From Ustulina deusta (taxonomy: Eukaryota; Ascomycota; Sordariomycetes; Xylariales; Xylariaceae), in assembly GCA_023159155.1 (NCBI GenBank), contig JAJNNX010000003.1, positions 1,240,001 to 1,304,000 on the forward strand: DNA of 64,000 nucleotides, in the 5' to 3' direction. Positions 39,643 through 50,528 of this stretch are shown piece after piece. Under the pieces are notes generated by a model. It did not search any database, was not told where the DNA came from, and saw nothing but the letters and a program-made list of their open reading frames with translations. Both the position numbers and the translations under genes were made by a program. Position 1 is the stretch's first letter; each line of letters opens with the position of its first letter.

Positions 39643-42228
39643 TATACAGGTCGACCCAGCCAAGATCACTGTGATACATAACTGGGAAGCACCTATAACC
39701 ATAAAAGAAGTTCAATCCTTCCTAAGGTTTTATAACTTTTACCGAAAATTTATAAAGGATTATAATAAGACAGCAGCTCCTCTTAATCACTTAACAAAAA
39801 AGGAAGTACCGTTTAAATAGACCAAACAGTACAAAAAAGCCTTCCAAAAGCTAAAAAAAGTCCTTATATCAACCCCTACTCTTAAACATTTTGATTACAA
39901 ACTGCCTACCAAAGTAGAGACAGACGTTTCTGACAGCGTAGCAGCAGGAGCTATATCCCAGTTACACAGCAACAAATAGTACCCTATCGCATTCTACTCC
40001 AAGACTATACACAATACCGAATTGAACTATGGCATCCATAATAAAAAAATACTAGCAGTAGCCCTGGCACTTAAGGAATAGCAAGCCGAACTGATTAATA
40101 ACCGCAACCGTTTCCTAGTCCTTACGGACCATAAGGCATTAGAGTACTTTAACAAAAAACAACACCTCAACTTAAGATAAGCCGGATAGGCATCCCTGTT
40201 CTCTAAATATAACTTTTTAATTACCTACCAACCTAGAAAAGAAAATATGGTAACAGACGCAATATCCCACAAACAAAAAGATCTACAAACACAGACTAAG
40301 AAAAAAGAGGCATACAGGCATATGACCTTATTCAGACCCACACACAATGTCCTCCCATTCTGGAAAAATAACGTTGTAATGTTATCCGAAATATAACCCC
40401 GCGTTGACCTGGAACAACTAAAAAGCGCTCAATTGATAGACTATATCCTGCACAAAAACAGGACAGACCCCGGTATAGAAATTTACCAACAAAAGGCTAG
40501 AACAGGCGCAAAAAACAACCCATAGATTGTCGAAAAAGGACTTACAACTTTTAAGAACAGACTAGTTGTTCCGGACGCTCCATACTTACGTACGCAACTG
40601 ATTAAAGAAATACACGACAGCATGCCAACTACACACCCTAGAAAAAGAAAAACAAGACAACTAGTCACTTAACAATATTAATGGCTAAAGATGATAGAGG
40701 ATTATAACACATATATAGCTAACTGCCTAGGATGCCGCCCGGCTAAAGTGCCAAAAGACAAGACCCCTGGCAAATTATACCCGCTCCTAATACCTGATAG
40801 GGTATAAAAATACTTAATGATAGACTTTAAACAGATGCCCAAGAATCAACATAGTTATAATAATGCACTAGTAATGGTTAACCGGTTAGGCAAGCAAGCA
40901 TGGACAATCCCTTATACAGTACAAGCTATATCTAAAAATATAGCCCGCATATATTATAAGGGTCCCTTTAGAGTATTTGGAATACCTGCAACAATCACCT
41001 CAAACAAAAGACCACAGTTCATATCTGCATTTATAGACAAACTATATAAATTAATAGATATAACCCACACTTTAGCCTTAGCAGGACACCATAAAACAGT
41101 AAAACAAGCAGAGATTATAAACAAATATCTCGACTAAAGGTTGAAACTTTATATAAGCCATTACCAAAATAATTAGTCCGAAAGGATACTTGCCATAGAC
41201 CATACACAAGCAGCCTTACCGCATGAGTCTATAGGCTTAGCGCCCCACAAAATAGAAATAGGATTCCCAATGCCGTTCCACTTCAATTAGAAAAATAAGA
41301 CAGCCAAAAAAGAAATAAACAAATTACCAGTACAAGAGAGAGCCCTAAAAAAAAACACACAAAAAAAAGCCAAAAAAATAGTCCAGTTCGTCAATACAGC
41401 CAAGTTGTATTTGCAGGATACACAAGATCGCATAACACAACAAGCCAATAAAAGCCGCAGAGATCCCAACTTTAACGTAAGGGATTACATATTTATACTA
41501 AAAAAACAACAAAGCTAAAAAACAGACCGCCCGTCCAACAAGCTCAACTATCCAATAACACAACAAACGTTCAAAATTCTAGCGCACATCAGCAATACTT
41601 TTACACTCAAAGTACCCCTCTCCTAGCGAACCACAAACAAATACCACGCCGACAGATTACAAAAATACCCCAATAACCCATTGCCAGGGCAAAAAGCAAA
41701 GAACCCAGAAAACAAAGTGATTAAGCCAGAAAGCAAAGAGGAGTTTATAATAATAAAAATAAAGACCTCAAAGATACACTATAAAAAACTACAATACCAA
41801 GTCAACTAAAAGAGCTGGGACACCAACAACAAATAATATTTGGCAAAAAACTTTAAGAACAGCGCAAAGGCGCTAAAAAAGTTCCACAATAAAAACCCCA
41901 AATCAGCAGGGCCGCCGATAAAGTTGGAAAAATAGCTAAAAGCCGCAAAAAATAACAAATTCGACAAGGAACACCCCGACAACAACAAGGCTACGCCAAA
42001 AAACGTAAGAAAATCTCAACAAAAAAATATATAAAACAACCCTACACTTAAATCATAATACAACAAAATCTTCCAATATCATATATAAAAAAACCTATTT
42101 AATAGCGTAATAAAATAAAGGCCCGGATCAAAATCAACAAGTAGATACCCGAAGCCATCCCTCCTCTAGCTAAAAAGCACTTGTTCAAGTATGCGCAGAC
42201 GCATCTTTTTTCTTTTTGCAGGGGGGGT

Positions 42229-42499
42229 AGTTACGGTATGGTAGCTAGTAGCCAGTAGTATAGCTACAACCCACAAGCCACACAAACCGCAATCTTCAAT
42301 TCCTAGGTTACATGACTTACACCTGGCCGGCACCTGGCAATTACCTGACAGCTACCCATACCTCCCACCAATCCACCCATAAAAAACCTGCAACGTACCC
42401 TTATAAAATTAGCCTTCCTTTTTCTTCATACTTAGATTCTAATACAAAGTTCGCTTTCAAAATAAAGCCTTGCCTTCTATAATTGCTCAACACGTAATA
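42229..42499 (+). repeat. 3' LTR of element C
   Basis: Direct repeat of 33211-33481, preceded by a run of seven G. Differences from the 5' LTR near its start are G-to-A or C-to-T. Confidence 0.85.
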
Positions 42500-42504
42500 A
42501 TATA

Positions 42505-45500
42505 TATTTTGCTTATTAGTACTTTTAGGTATTTATTAAAAATCTTAGTCTGTACTACTACAATTTTTCTTTTTAGTATTAAAAAAAAATTAATATTTTA
42601 GGGCGAATTGCCTATATAATTAGGTCGGCGCAATAAAAAATTAGCCCTATTTTGTTTGCTTTGTTTATATTTAATAATAAAATTAAAAAAAGCTAAATAT
42701 ATATACTAACAAGCTTGTTTTTTATTTAGTTTTAAAGTTTTTATAAATATTTAAAAATTATTATAATTAGTTAATATTTTGATTAATAATTTATTTTTTT
42801 AAAAATAATACTACTAATATTTAAAATATTTTATAATTATAAATATTTTTTAATTTAAAATTCTATAGTTTAATTTTATATTAATAAATTTATAAAAATA
42901 AAATATAATAAAACGCTATTTATTTTAACTATTTTTTTAAAAAAGGTTTTTTGCTAGCGCTACTTTAAAAAAATTAGTTTTTATTAATATTTATTTTTTA
43001 GAGTTAAAATATATAAAAAAAATAGCTTTTTTAAATAAGTTTTAGAACTTTTTAAAAGTTTTTATTATAGAATAGTTTAAAAAGATTTAATTTTTTTTTG
43101 TTCTAATTGCGCTTTTTTTTAAATACTAAATTAAAAAAGTAATAACTTAAAAATATTTTTTAATAAAGCGCTAGTAAAAGTTATAAACTTTTAAAAATTA
43201 TTGCAGCTTATAATAAAAACTAAAAAATAGTTACTATTTAATTATATTAATATAACTAAAGTTTATTTTAATATTTTAATTAAATATAATATATTTAAAA
43301 AATTTAAGTTTTTTTTAATAAAACTAATATTTTAAAAGCTTAGTATATAATTTAGTATTTTAAAATCTTTTAATAATTTTTTAGATATATTTTATATAAG
43401 ATTTTTTATTTATAAAAAATATAAAAATATTATTTAGGTATATAATATAAAATATATTTAAAATATTATTAAGTGCTTTATATATATAGTTCTAAAAAGT
43501 AGCAGAAATATTATATAAACCTATAAATATAACTAAAAATTTATAATAGCTATAATATATATAAAAAGCTATTTTTTAATTATTTTTTTTTTAATTTAAA
43601 TATAATAATAAGTATTTTTAAAATTAATTTTAATAAATATTTTAGTATATATAAATTTATTTATTAATTTTAAAAAAAAAAATATAGCAATTTTTCTATA
43701 TAATATAGTTAAATTTTTTATAATTTATATATAGTTTTAAATTTTTTTTTTTTTTAGGAACAAATAAAATAAAAGCTCTAGCTAAACTTTTAAATTTTTA
43801 TATCTTTTTATTAGCTATTATTTCTATAAGCTATTTTTAAAGTTTTTTAAGTTTGTTCTGGGCTAATAAATAAATAAAATAATAAAATATTATAACGTTA
43901 TTTTATAGATTAATTATTAAGTTTTTTTGTTTGGAGTATAAAAAAAATACTAGCTTTATTAGTATTAAAAAAATTAGCTAAGTTATAAAATTTTAGCGGA
44001 ACACCTTTAAAACTAGTATAATTCTTTTTAGTTTTTAATTCTTTTAACTAAAAAAATTTAAAAAAATATATAATAGCTTAGCAATATTTTTTATTTTTAT
44101 AAGCCCTAACAAATTAATAAGTTATAACTAATTTAAAAAAAAAGCACTAGATTTTTTTTAACTAATTATTTTGGTTAATAGTAATATAAATATATTAAAA
44201 TTTTTAAGTTACTTTATAGCTATTAATAAGTTTATAAATAACCTAATAAGCGTTATAACTAAGAAATCTATTTCTAATAATATATTATAAAATATAAATA
44301 TAAAATAAAGCTTTTTTTAGTTTGTTATATAAAGCAAAAGTATAACTAATATAATTATATTTAATATAAAAATCTAAATTAATAAATATTTTTAATAAGA
44401 GTTTTTTTGGGCTAATAAAATAAATATTATATAAAATATAAAATTAATACAAAATAAATATAAAAAGCTATAGTTTTAGCTTAAGCTTTATAGCTAAAAC
44501 TAAAACTATTTTTTGTTTTTTTAATTATTACTTAAATATTTATTAGAATATACTAAAAAATTATATAAATAATTTTAGTTTAAATAATAGTTATTTTTTT
44601 ATAAATAATAAGATATATTAGAGTTTTTTTGTTTTTAATTTAATTAAATTTTTTAAATCTAATATTTTTGATTTTTTAGTAAGTATTACTAGTTGGGTTT
44701 TTTATAGTTATAATTAATGTAATTTGTTTTTTTATAATTAAAGCAGAAAAGGTCCTAGGTATTACTACTTTGCCTCGGGCGGTTATTAGGGTTATTTTGT
44801 AGCTATTTTTAGAATATATTAGAGATATATTAGCTAGGGTATTTAAGAAGTAATAACTTTTTAGGTATATAATTATTAGGGGGTTGCTAATTTAAATAAA
44901 ATTGCTTTAGTTAGTTATAGTACTAATAATTATTTTAGTTCTAAATTATATTATAGTATTTTTAGCTTTAGTAAAAATAATCTTTATTATTAAAATATTT
45001 CTGCTTAAAAAAGCTTTAGTATTATTGCTAATTTTAAGGTTTATTAGTATTAGTTTAGTTAATATTTAAATATAAAAGTTTTTATTAAAGCTTTATAGCT
45101 CTAAAAATAAAAGTTATTAGTTTTTAATAATACTATATTATATTTATTATTACTAATTTTTTTTAAAGTAATAAATTATTAAAATTTATAATTTTTTATT
45201 AGAACGGATCGGTTAGTTTTTAGTAGTATAATATAGCTTTTTTATTATTGCTTTATTGTTTTTTTTAAATCTTAATTTGGAATAGATATTAATTAAATAT
45301 TTTAAAGTTTTAATTAGCTTATTATTAAGCTTTTTTTAATTGCTAGCTAATACTTATAATAAAAAAAATTAATTAGCAAATTAAAGTTTTAGTCTAATTA
45401 GCAAAAGTTTTTTAATTAAATTTATAAAAAAAATAATTTTAGTATATTTTTTTTTTTTAAAAATTTAATACTAGTTTTTATAATTTTAGTTTATTTTACT

Positions 45501-46269
45501 AACTATATAAATAATTTAAGTTTAAGCTTATTAGAACTTTTTTTGCAAACTTTTAAATATAGATTTTAGTTTTTTAATTTATTTAACTTATTAGTTATAA
45601 GTAAACTATATAATAAACAAAAAATATTTAAATTTTAAAAAATAATTAAAGTTAATGTTTAATTTTTTATTATTATTGTAGTATTTATAATAATAAAATA
45701 ATTAATAGTTAAAATTGCTTAGATCTAACTTATTAAATAATAATAATAAAAATAAAAAAGTAAGTAATAAGCTAGAATTAGAAAAGTTATATTGTTTTTA
45801 GTGCTAACTTTTGCATTTTAAGTAAAAGGTATAAAAAATTAAAAGATTTAAAGTTTTTTAAATTTCTAGCTTTTTTTTAATACTTATATTTTTTAAGTTT
45901 CTATTTTAATATTAATTTATATACGCTTGTAAGTCAAAATTCCTTTGATCTAAAAGTAGGTTATTTTTGTTTTTTTAGCTATTTACTTATTTTTTTAAAT
46001 TCTATTTTAAGCTAAATATTTTATTATAATAAAAATTAGTTAATATTTTTAAATTATAAAGTATTATTATTATTTTAGTAACTAAGTATTAAACTATTAC
46101 TAAGCTCTGATTTTTAACTTTTATTTAAAAAAAAATTAGTATAGCTTTATTAGCTATTTATAGCTAATTTGTTTTTTTTTAGAAAGTATTAATTTAGTTA
46201 ATAATCCAGGTTTTTTAGAAGCTATTATATAAATATATTATAAGTAACCTTAAAAAAAAGCTTTAGAAT
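42505..46269. pseudogene. Right internal part of element B, degraded
   Basis: About 3.8 kb of extremely AT-rich sequence, with stops in all frames. A short patch at about 44745-44850 keeps noticeably more G and C than its surroundings. No domain is identifiable. Confidence 0.6.
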
Positions 46270-46448
46270 TATTATAAATAGGAAGTTTATAAGGTTAGAT
46301 ATAATATATAAAAAGATAAGTTATATATTTAGTAAGGTTAGTTTATAAAATTAAAGTTTATAAAAAAAAGATTTTTTATTAAAATAGGTGCAAATATAGT
46401 ATATATATATAGTAAGTGTGCACTAGTCCTAGTATGCTAGGCATGACA
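46270..46448 (+). repeat. 3' (right) LTR of element B
   Basis: 179 bp, paired with 29620-29798. Keeps the terminal ATGACA that is mutated in the left copy. Followed by the ATTTA target duplicate. Confidence 0.85.
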
Positions 46449-47451
46449 ATTTATATACTAATATTTTTATTATTTTTGCTATATATAAAAATATATTATT
46501 ATACTAAAATATAATATTATAATATTAATATATATATTTAGTAATTAATAAAAAAATATTATAGCAATACTTTATAGTGTTTATATTACCTATATCTTTT
46601 TCCTATATAAAAAAAGGGCTTTTTTTATACTTATAGATTATACCTTAGATTATCTAGCCTTTAGCTTTTTAGTATATAAGGTTAAATTTAGTAATATTTT
46701 TATTATTATGGACTGTAATCTATATTTTTTATATAGGGTTATTATAAGCCTAGCACTTATTTAAAAAAGCAATTGTATAAGGTTGTAACTAATTAATAGC
46801 TTCGGGGTAATTGTTAAGTGCAGCTCTTGCAAACATAAAACAAATGTTTTTATAGCTACAAATAAGCTAAATATTCTAGCAGCAGATCCGGCGGTTATAG
46901 CCAAGTGTTTTTATTGCTATATTTATTGCTATTTTTTTAAAACTGCTTAATTTAGGTAAAAACAGCGGAATATTATGCTAGGCAACTAATCGATATTTCT
47001 AATTTTTTTTGATCTATTGCTTTATTTGATTATAAGTAGGCGTATTAATTATAACGTAGCTGCAATACTTTTTAAATATAAAAAAGTATATATAAATCTA
47101 TTAGACCTAGCAAACTATATAACCTAAATAAGTAGCAATAGTTTTATATAATTAGCTAACAATATTTTAAAAAAATTTTATTTTAATTTATTAATTATAA
47201 ATAAAGTTAATAGATTATATAAAAAGTTAGATTATTAATAGATTTAAAAATATAACTAGCTGCTAGATAGCTTAAAAAAAAGCTATTATAAAAATATATT
47301 GCTAATTTTTTTAATTTAGGTATATTTTACATAAAAAACGCAAAAGATTAAAAATATCTAGCATTAATAGTAATATATTAATTTTTATTACGAAAAGGAA
47401 ACAGTTAAATGCTATAGTTTCGGACAAAATTATAAGCTTATACCTTTACAT

Positions 47452-47597
47452 ACAAATTATAGTGTAAAGTATATACAAGGGGTGGCGTTAGCTAATTTTA
47501 CGAACCCTTGCTATGACCCCTACACACCCCCTGCACACCCCCTGCTAAAAGCCCTGGTTGCGTACCCAAACTAACGTTAAAGATCCTGGAATAGGTG
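47452..47597 (-). repeat. Right terminal inverted repeat of element A
   Basis: Inverse counterpart of 28347-28493, ending GGAATAGGTG before TA. Sequence returns to normal base composition immediately after. Confidence 0.85.
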
Positions 47598-47599
47598 TA

Positions 47600-48736
47600 A
47601 GTAAGTAAGTGCACGACAAACTGGCTAAAGCTGACCAAGTTCCAACACGAAAAGCTGGAATACCAATGCGCCAAGCCAAACGATACATTGAACACATTCA
47701 GAACCTGGTCTGTGAGAACAGTCGTAAAAATTTATCTACTAGGTAAGCATCGTAACCATATGAAAAAAGAACTCGCATTCATTGTGCAATATTACTGGTC
47801 CCAGTACTACCTAGGTAGTACACTAGGTACCTAGTAAGCTCGGTACTAGTAGGTAGGTGTCTATAGGTATAGGTATCAGACGGGATAGGCAACCTTGTAC
47901 CCGATTGCCTCCCTACCTAGGTAACTCTCTAGTCGGGCGGAAGATTCAGGGCTTACTGCTACAACCTCATGATAAGGGATCATATACCAACTTGAATGTG
48001 AATGCGCCGGTATCATTAGTGTGCGCCACGCAAGACTGCGAAGAGGAAGAAACCAGCTTTTATTTTATTTTCTTTAAATTATACGAGCATAACTGACATA
48101 AACAATCCATTCAACTAACCGCTATCCTTTGAGATATCTGATTGTTGCAAGACCGATACACTTCAAGGTTCTTACGCATGCCTTGCAGCGCACCAGTCTT
48201 GCATAATCGGTAGTTGATCTGGTTGTCTTACTCGTGTCGCACATTAATGATAACGAACAACTTAGTGTGGTTGCCCAGGCTCCCTTCATCGACAGGTAGG
48301 CTAATCGTGGTCCCCACCTCGTCTCCCAGTTGACTGGGGCGCCTTATGGGTCCCTGAGTTGTGGACTTGGCCAAAAATGCAGATATTAGGCGCTACTTCT
48401 CTTTTGGTAGCAATATCCCCCATTCAGAAGTACCGGAAGACGATTGCAATTTGACCGCAAATAATTTAGACCTAACCTTTAAGGGTCTCACTATCTTTAA
48501 CCTCACAATACCTAGCAAACGTATCAAGCTACAGAAGACTTGTTTTAAAGAGCCTTTCTTATGTTTTCTGGCGATTCACACATAATGTTCAAGTGTTCTG
48601 AGATGCCCGCCAAACCCGTATATACCACTGGTTGCTCAAGGTACCCATATAGATTCCAAGTACTTGTGGGGTACAGTTAACGAGATATTGGAGGCCAATT
48701 GCAAGCCTGGCCAACAGGCTCGGAAGGACAGCAACG
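47600..48736. other. Intergenic region right of the transposon block
   Basis: About 1.1 kb. A frame that is open from the transposon border to about 47837 looks mildly protein-like (for example NWLKLTKFQHEKLEY) but has no start, no recognised domain and no matching partner left of the insertion. TAGGTAGGT motifs occur at 47810-47925. Nothing else is recognised. Confidence 0.35.
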
Positions 48737-49330
48737 ATGGGCTCGGCAATATTTGGCTCAAAATCGACATATCTTCAAGAAGAGACGAGGGAGACAGAGA
48801 CCACTTCCGCCCCTGCCGCCCCCGTTGCTCCCGGTGTGCCCGCTGAATCCGCTGCGCATACTACATACACCTGTGTCTCGTCTGATGGACGAGCAGCTGC
48901 TCGCGCCCGTGAGCTCATGGATACCCTCGAGGACCCTGTTGGCGTCTTTACCTCTGCCGTGGAGGAGCTAATAGACCTCTTCGAGGTCGTTTTGAATGTG
49001 GCTTTGGTTAGTCTATAGGCCGGCGTGTCTAATTATAATGAGATCATTTCTCCTAGTTATTCTTAGTAAGCATTCTGCAACGTGTGGTAGGTATGCGCCG
49101 AAGGATATTTGCATATTGAGTGCACAAGTGGTAAATTTACCCTGCTCTACACTAGTGCGTTTGAGGGTGGAGAGCAGTTGTCGATTGAACTGTACGGGAT
49201 CTGGCCAATATTTTTTGTGCCCAATTTAGGCAGGCTAAAGAAGTTGGCAGGCTTGGCGGCCAGCCCGAGAAACTGGAGGCTTCAGCTGTCGGCTACGACA
49301 GGGATCATGACTTCGTGGCGTTGCCAATAG
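48737..49330 (+). CDS. Possible small multi-exon gene of unknown function
   Basis: Tentative model. Exon 1 48737-49006 (90 codons, MGSAIFGSKSTY..., Ala/Pro/Thr-rich, then a helix ELIDLFEVVLNVAL) has strongly GC-biased codon use like real genes nearby. An 84-bp intron (GTTAGT...GGTAG, 49007-49090) leads in phase 0 to exon 2 starting VCAEGYLHIECTSGKFTLLY. The end is unclear: the same frame stops at 49330, but another frame from about 49232 (QAKEVGRLGGQPEKLEAS...) looks more coding-like to about 49400, which would need a further, unusually short intron. No family is recognised and no signal peptide is seen. It could also be a decayed gene fragment next to the repeats. Confidence 0.35.
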
Positions 49331-49778
49331 AGGAAGGTTTGGCCTCCAGGCTTTCCCCAACGGAAAGCGGCTTCCAATTCCGTGTCGCCACTTATACTAC
49401 TAGTATGTATACATATATACTGTACTGCCTATCTCACGATAATGTACCTACGGGTTCAGCCGTAAAACACACATTTGGGTCGATGGCGGGACAAAACCGC
49501 AAAGATCTACAGTATGTAGGTTGTAGCTATTGGATCGGAGGTTTTTTTTTGTTTTTTTTTTCTTGTTTTCCTGCTAAGTTCTTTCCTGAGACCCTTGTTA
49601 CACAAGTATACCTTGGTACATAGGCTAAGCTATCGATAAGAGTCCTTTAACTGCTGATTGCTTTTGCTGCCCCATCCAACATGAGTTCGTGAACAAATAT
49701 TACACCTCCAACCAACGGACCTTAGCTATTAGAAATGGCAGAGCTGGTGGGGCAGCTTGCATCTAAGTTTACGACGCC
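49331..49778. other. Intergenic
   Basis: Upstream region of the Alba-like gene, with T-rich tracts (49541-49562). No gene seen. Confidence 0.4.
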
Positions 49779-50528
49779 ATGACCATCGACGTGCAGCAAC
49801 AGGAGACCTCTTCCAGAGGCGGGCAATTTGCGGCACCCAAACGCAAGCGCGCCGACACCAACAACGGCACAGAACCCAGAACCACGAATAACAAGCGCCA
49901 ATGCCTCACCAACAGCTTATGGCCCTCCTCTTCCGACGATGCGAAGGTGCTAAGTGCTATCGATGCCCGTTATGAAGTTCAACTGCAGTCCGTCATTTCG
50001 TCTTCGAAAATCCAGCAAAGGGTCTCGGCCATGCTGCGGCATCTTACCCCGCCGACAAAACCCTCCTCCATCGAACCGACGTCCAGCGCGGTCATATCGA
50101 AGACAAAGGTTTCAATCCTACGAGCAAAGGGTTCTGAGGCAGGAAAATTGATTTCCATTGCCGAAATCACGAAGCGCGAAATTGAAAAAGAGCAGTCTGC
50201 AAGCGAGGGCGCAGGAGGTGAAGCGGGCCGAAGGGATAAAACAGGTCGTTGGTTCCAATACATTGCTCTCGGCGAAGAATTGCAACAGAAAAATCGTGAC
50301 GAGGGCAACACGGTCATCGAAGAGACTGTGCTTGGCGGTCCGTATGCTGACGAACGAGACCACGACAAGGATGACGAGTTTGAGGTCATGAAGACACCAT
50401 TCGAGAGGGCTATTGAGGGCCGACCACTGGTGAGAGGGGTTCCGGTCATGAGTTTGTTCCTCTCAAGATCACCCATCGAAGAACTGAAGAGACGATACGG
50501 AGAACAGACAAATACCTCTCCCACATAG
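49779..50528 (+). CDS. Alba-like nucleic-acid-binding protein
   Basis: Intronless 249-residue protein. After a polar N-terminal tail with a basic PKRKR motif (possible nuclear signal, about residue 25), residues of about 66-170 resemble the Alba fold: a helix (VISSSKIQQRVSAMLRHL), then the strand-helix unit KVSILRAKGSEAGKLISIAE with ITKREIE, and a strand GRWFQYIALGEEL. Alba proteins bind DNA or RNA. In eukaryotes they are related to the RNase P/MRP subunits Rpp20/Pop7 and Rpp25/Pop6. The C-terminal part is acidic and ends in a short basic helix (IEELKRRYG). Assignment to Alba rests on pattern likeness and is moderate. Whether it belongs to RNase P/MRP cannot be decided here. Confidence 0.65.
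   Translation: MTIDVQQQETSSRGGQFAAPKRKRADTNNGTEPRTTNNKRQCLTNSLWPSSSDDAKVLSAIDARYEVQLQSVISSSKIQQRVSAMLRHLTPPTKPSSIEPTSSAVISKTKVSILRAKGSEAGKLISIAEITKREIEKEQSASEGAGGEAGRRDKTGRWFQYIALGEELQQKNRDEGNTVIEETVLGGPYADERDHDKDDEFEVMKTPFERAIEGRPLVRGVPVMSLFLSRSPIEELKRRYGEQTNTSPT

Larger units (their letters stand above)
35450..42034 (+). pseudogene. pol remnant of element C (protease-RT-RNase H-integrase-chromodomain)
   Basis: Protease region near 35560-35850: the catalytic Asp and following Gly positions read N and R (NTRAG at 35572), both G-to-A outcomes. Reverse transcriptase 36600-37223 is largely open, with YIDD at 37057-37068 and FGLTNGPSTF before it. Insertion D interrupts it at 37224. The frame resumes at 39645 with a connection region, RNase H (ETDVSD, about 39915, and ELNYGIHNKKILAV, about 40020), integrase HHCC zinc region (40610-40735), integrase core (MIDF about 40817; second acidic residue replaced by N at about 41000; E about 41112), and a chromodomain (YQV..KSWD to LKKFHNKNP, about 41790-41895). 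The coding part ends at 42034. Multiple in-frame TAG codons replace expected tryptophans. Confidence 0.85.
33211..42499 (+). mobile_element. Element C: Ty3/gypsy chromovirus retrotransposon, inactivated by RIP
   Basis: Flanked by about 271-bp direct repeats (33211-33481 and 42229-42499) that differ by transitions. A G-run polypurine tract lies directly before the 3' LTR (42221-42227). Candidate 5-bp target duplication is GTATA at 33206-33210 and ATATA at 42500-42504, differing by one G/A change. Internal order is gag with zinc-knuckle remnant, protease, reverse transcriptase, RNase H, integrase and a C-terminal chromodomain, which is the layout of fungal chromoviruses. Reading frames are broken by many TAG and TAA codons, mostly where tryptophan or glutamine is expected. 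Without the inner insertion D the element is about 6.9 kb. It cannot be active. Confidence 0.9.
29620..46448. mobile_element. Element B: LTR retroelement with 179-bp LTRs, heavily RIP-mutated and interrupted
   Basis: Two direct repeats of exactly 179 bp (29620-29798 and 46270-46448) begin TGTTAT or TATTAT and end ATAATA or ATGACA, consistent with ancestral TG...CA termini after C-to-T and G-to-A change. The 5-bp target duplication ATTTA is present at 29615-29619 and 46449-46453. Removing B and one ATTTA from element A gives the arrangement seen in the intact copy D, which independently confirms the borders. Without the inner element C, B is about 7.5 kb. The interior is extremely AT-rich with stops in all frames. 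No gag or pol domain can be recognised, so Copia, Gypsy or non-autonomous origin cannot be told apart. Confidence 0.82.
28347..47597. mobile_element. Element A: 2,417-bp TIR transposon copy, split by nested insertions
   Basis: Left arm 28347-29619 and right arm 46454-47597 add up to 2,417 bp, exactly the length of the intact copy D at 37226-39642. Arm sequences match D with what look like transition differences only. Ends start CACCTATTCC and finish GGAATAGGTG, flanked by TA on both sides (28345-28346, 47598-47599). The inverted repeats are nearly perfect for about 75 bp and recognisable for about 146 bp. TA duplication and long TIRs fit a Tc1/mariner-type superfamily element, but no transposase is recognisable, so the class is unproven. 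The right arm holds a frame with two CxxC pairs (KCSSC and KCFYC, about 46810-46935). The element is interrupted by retroelement B at an ATTTA target. Confidence 0.85.
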
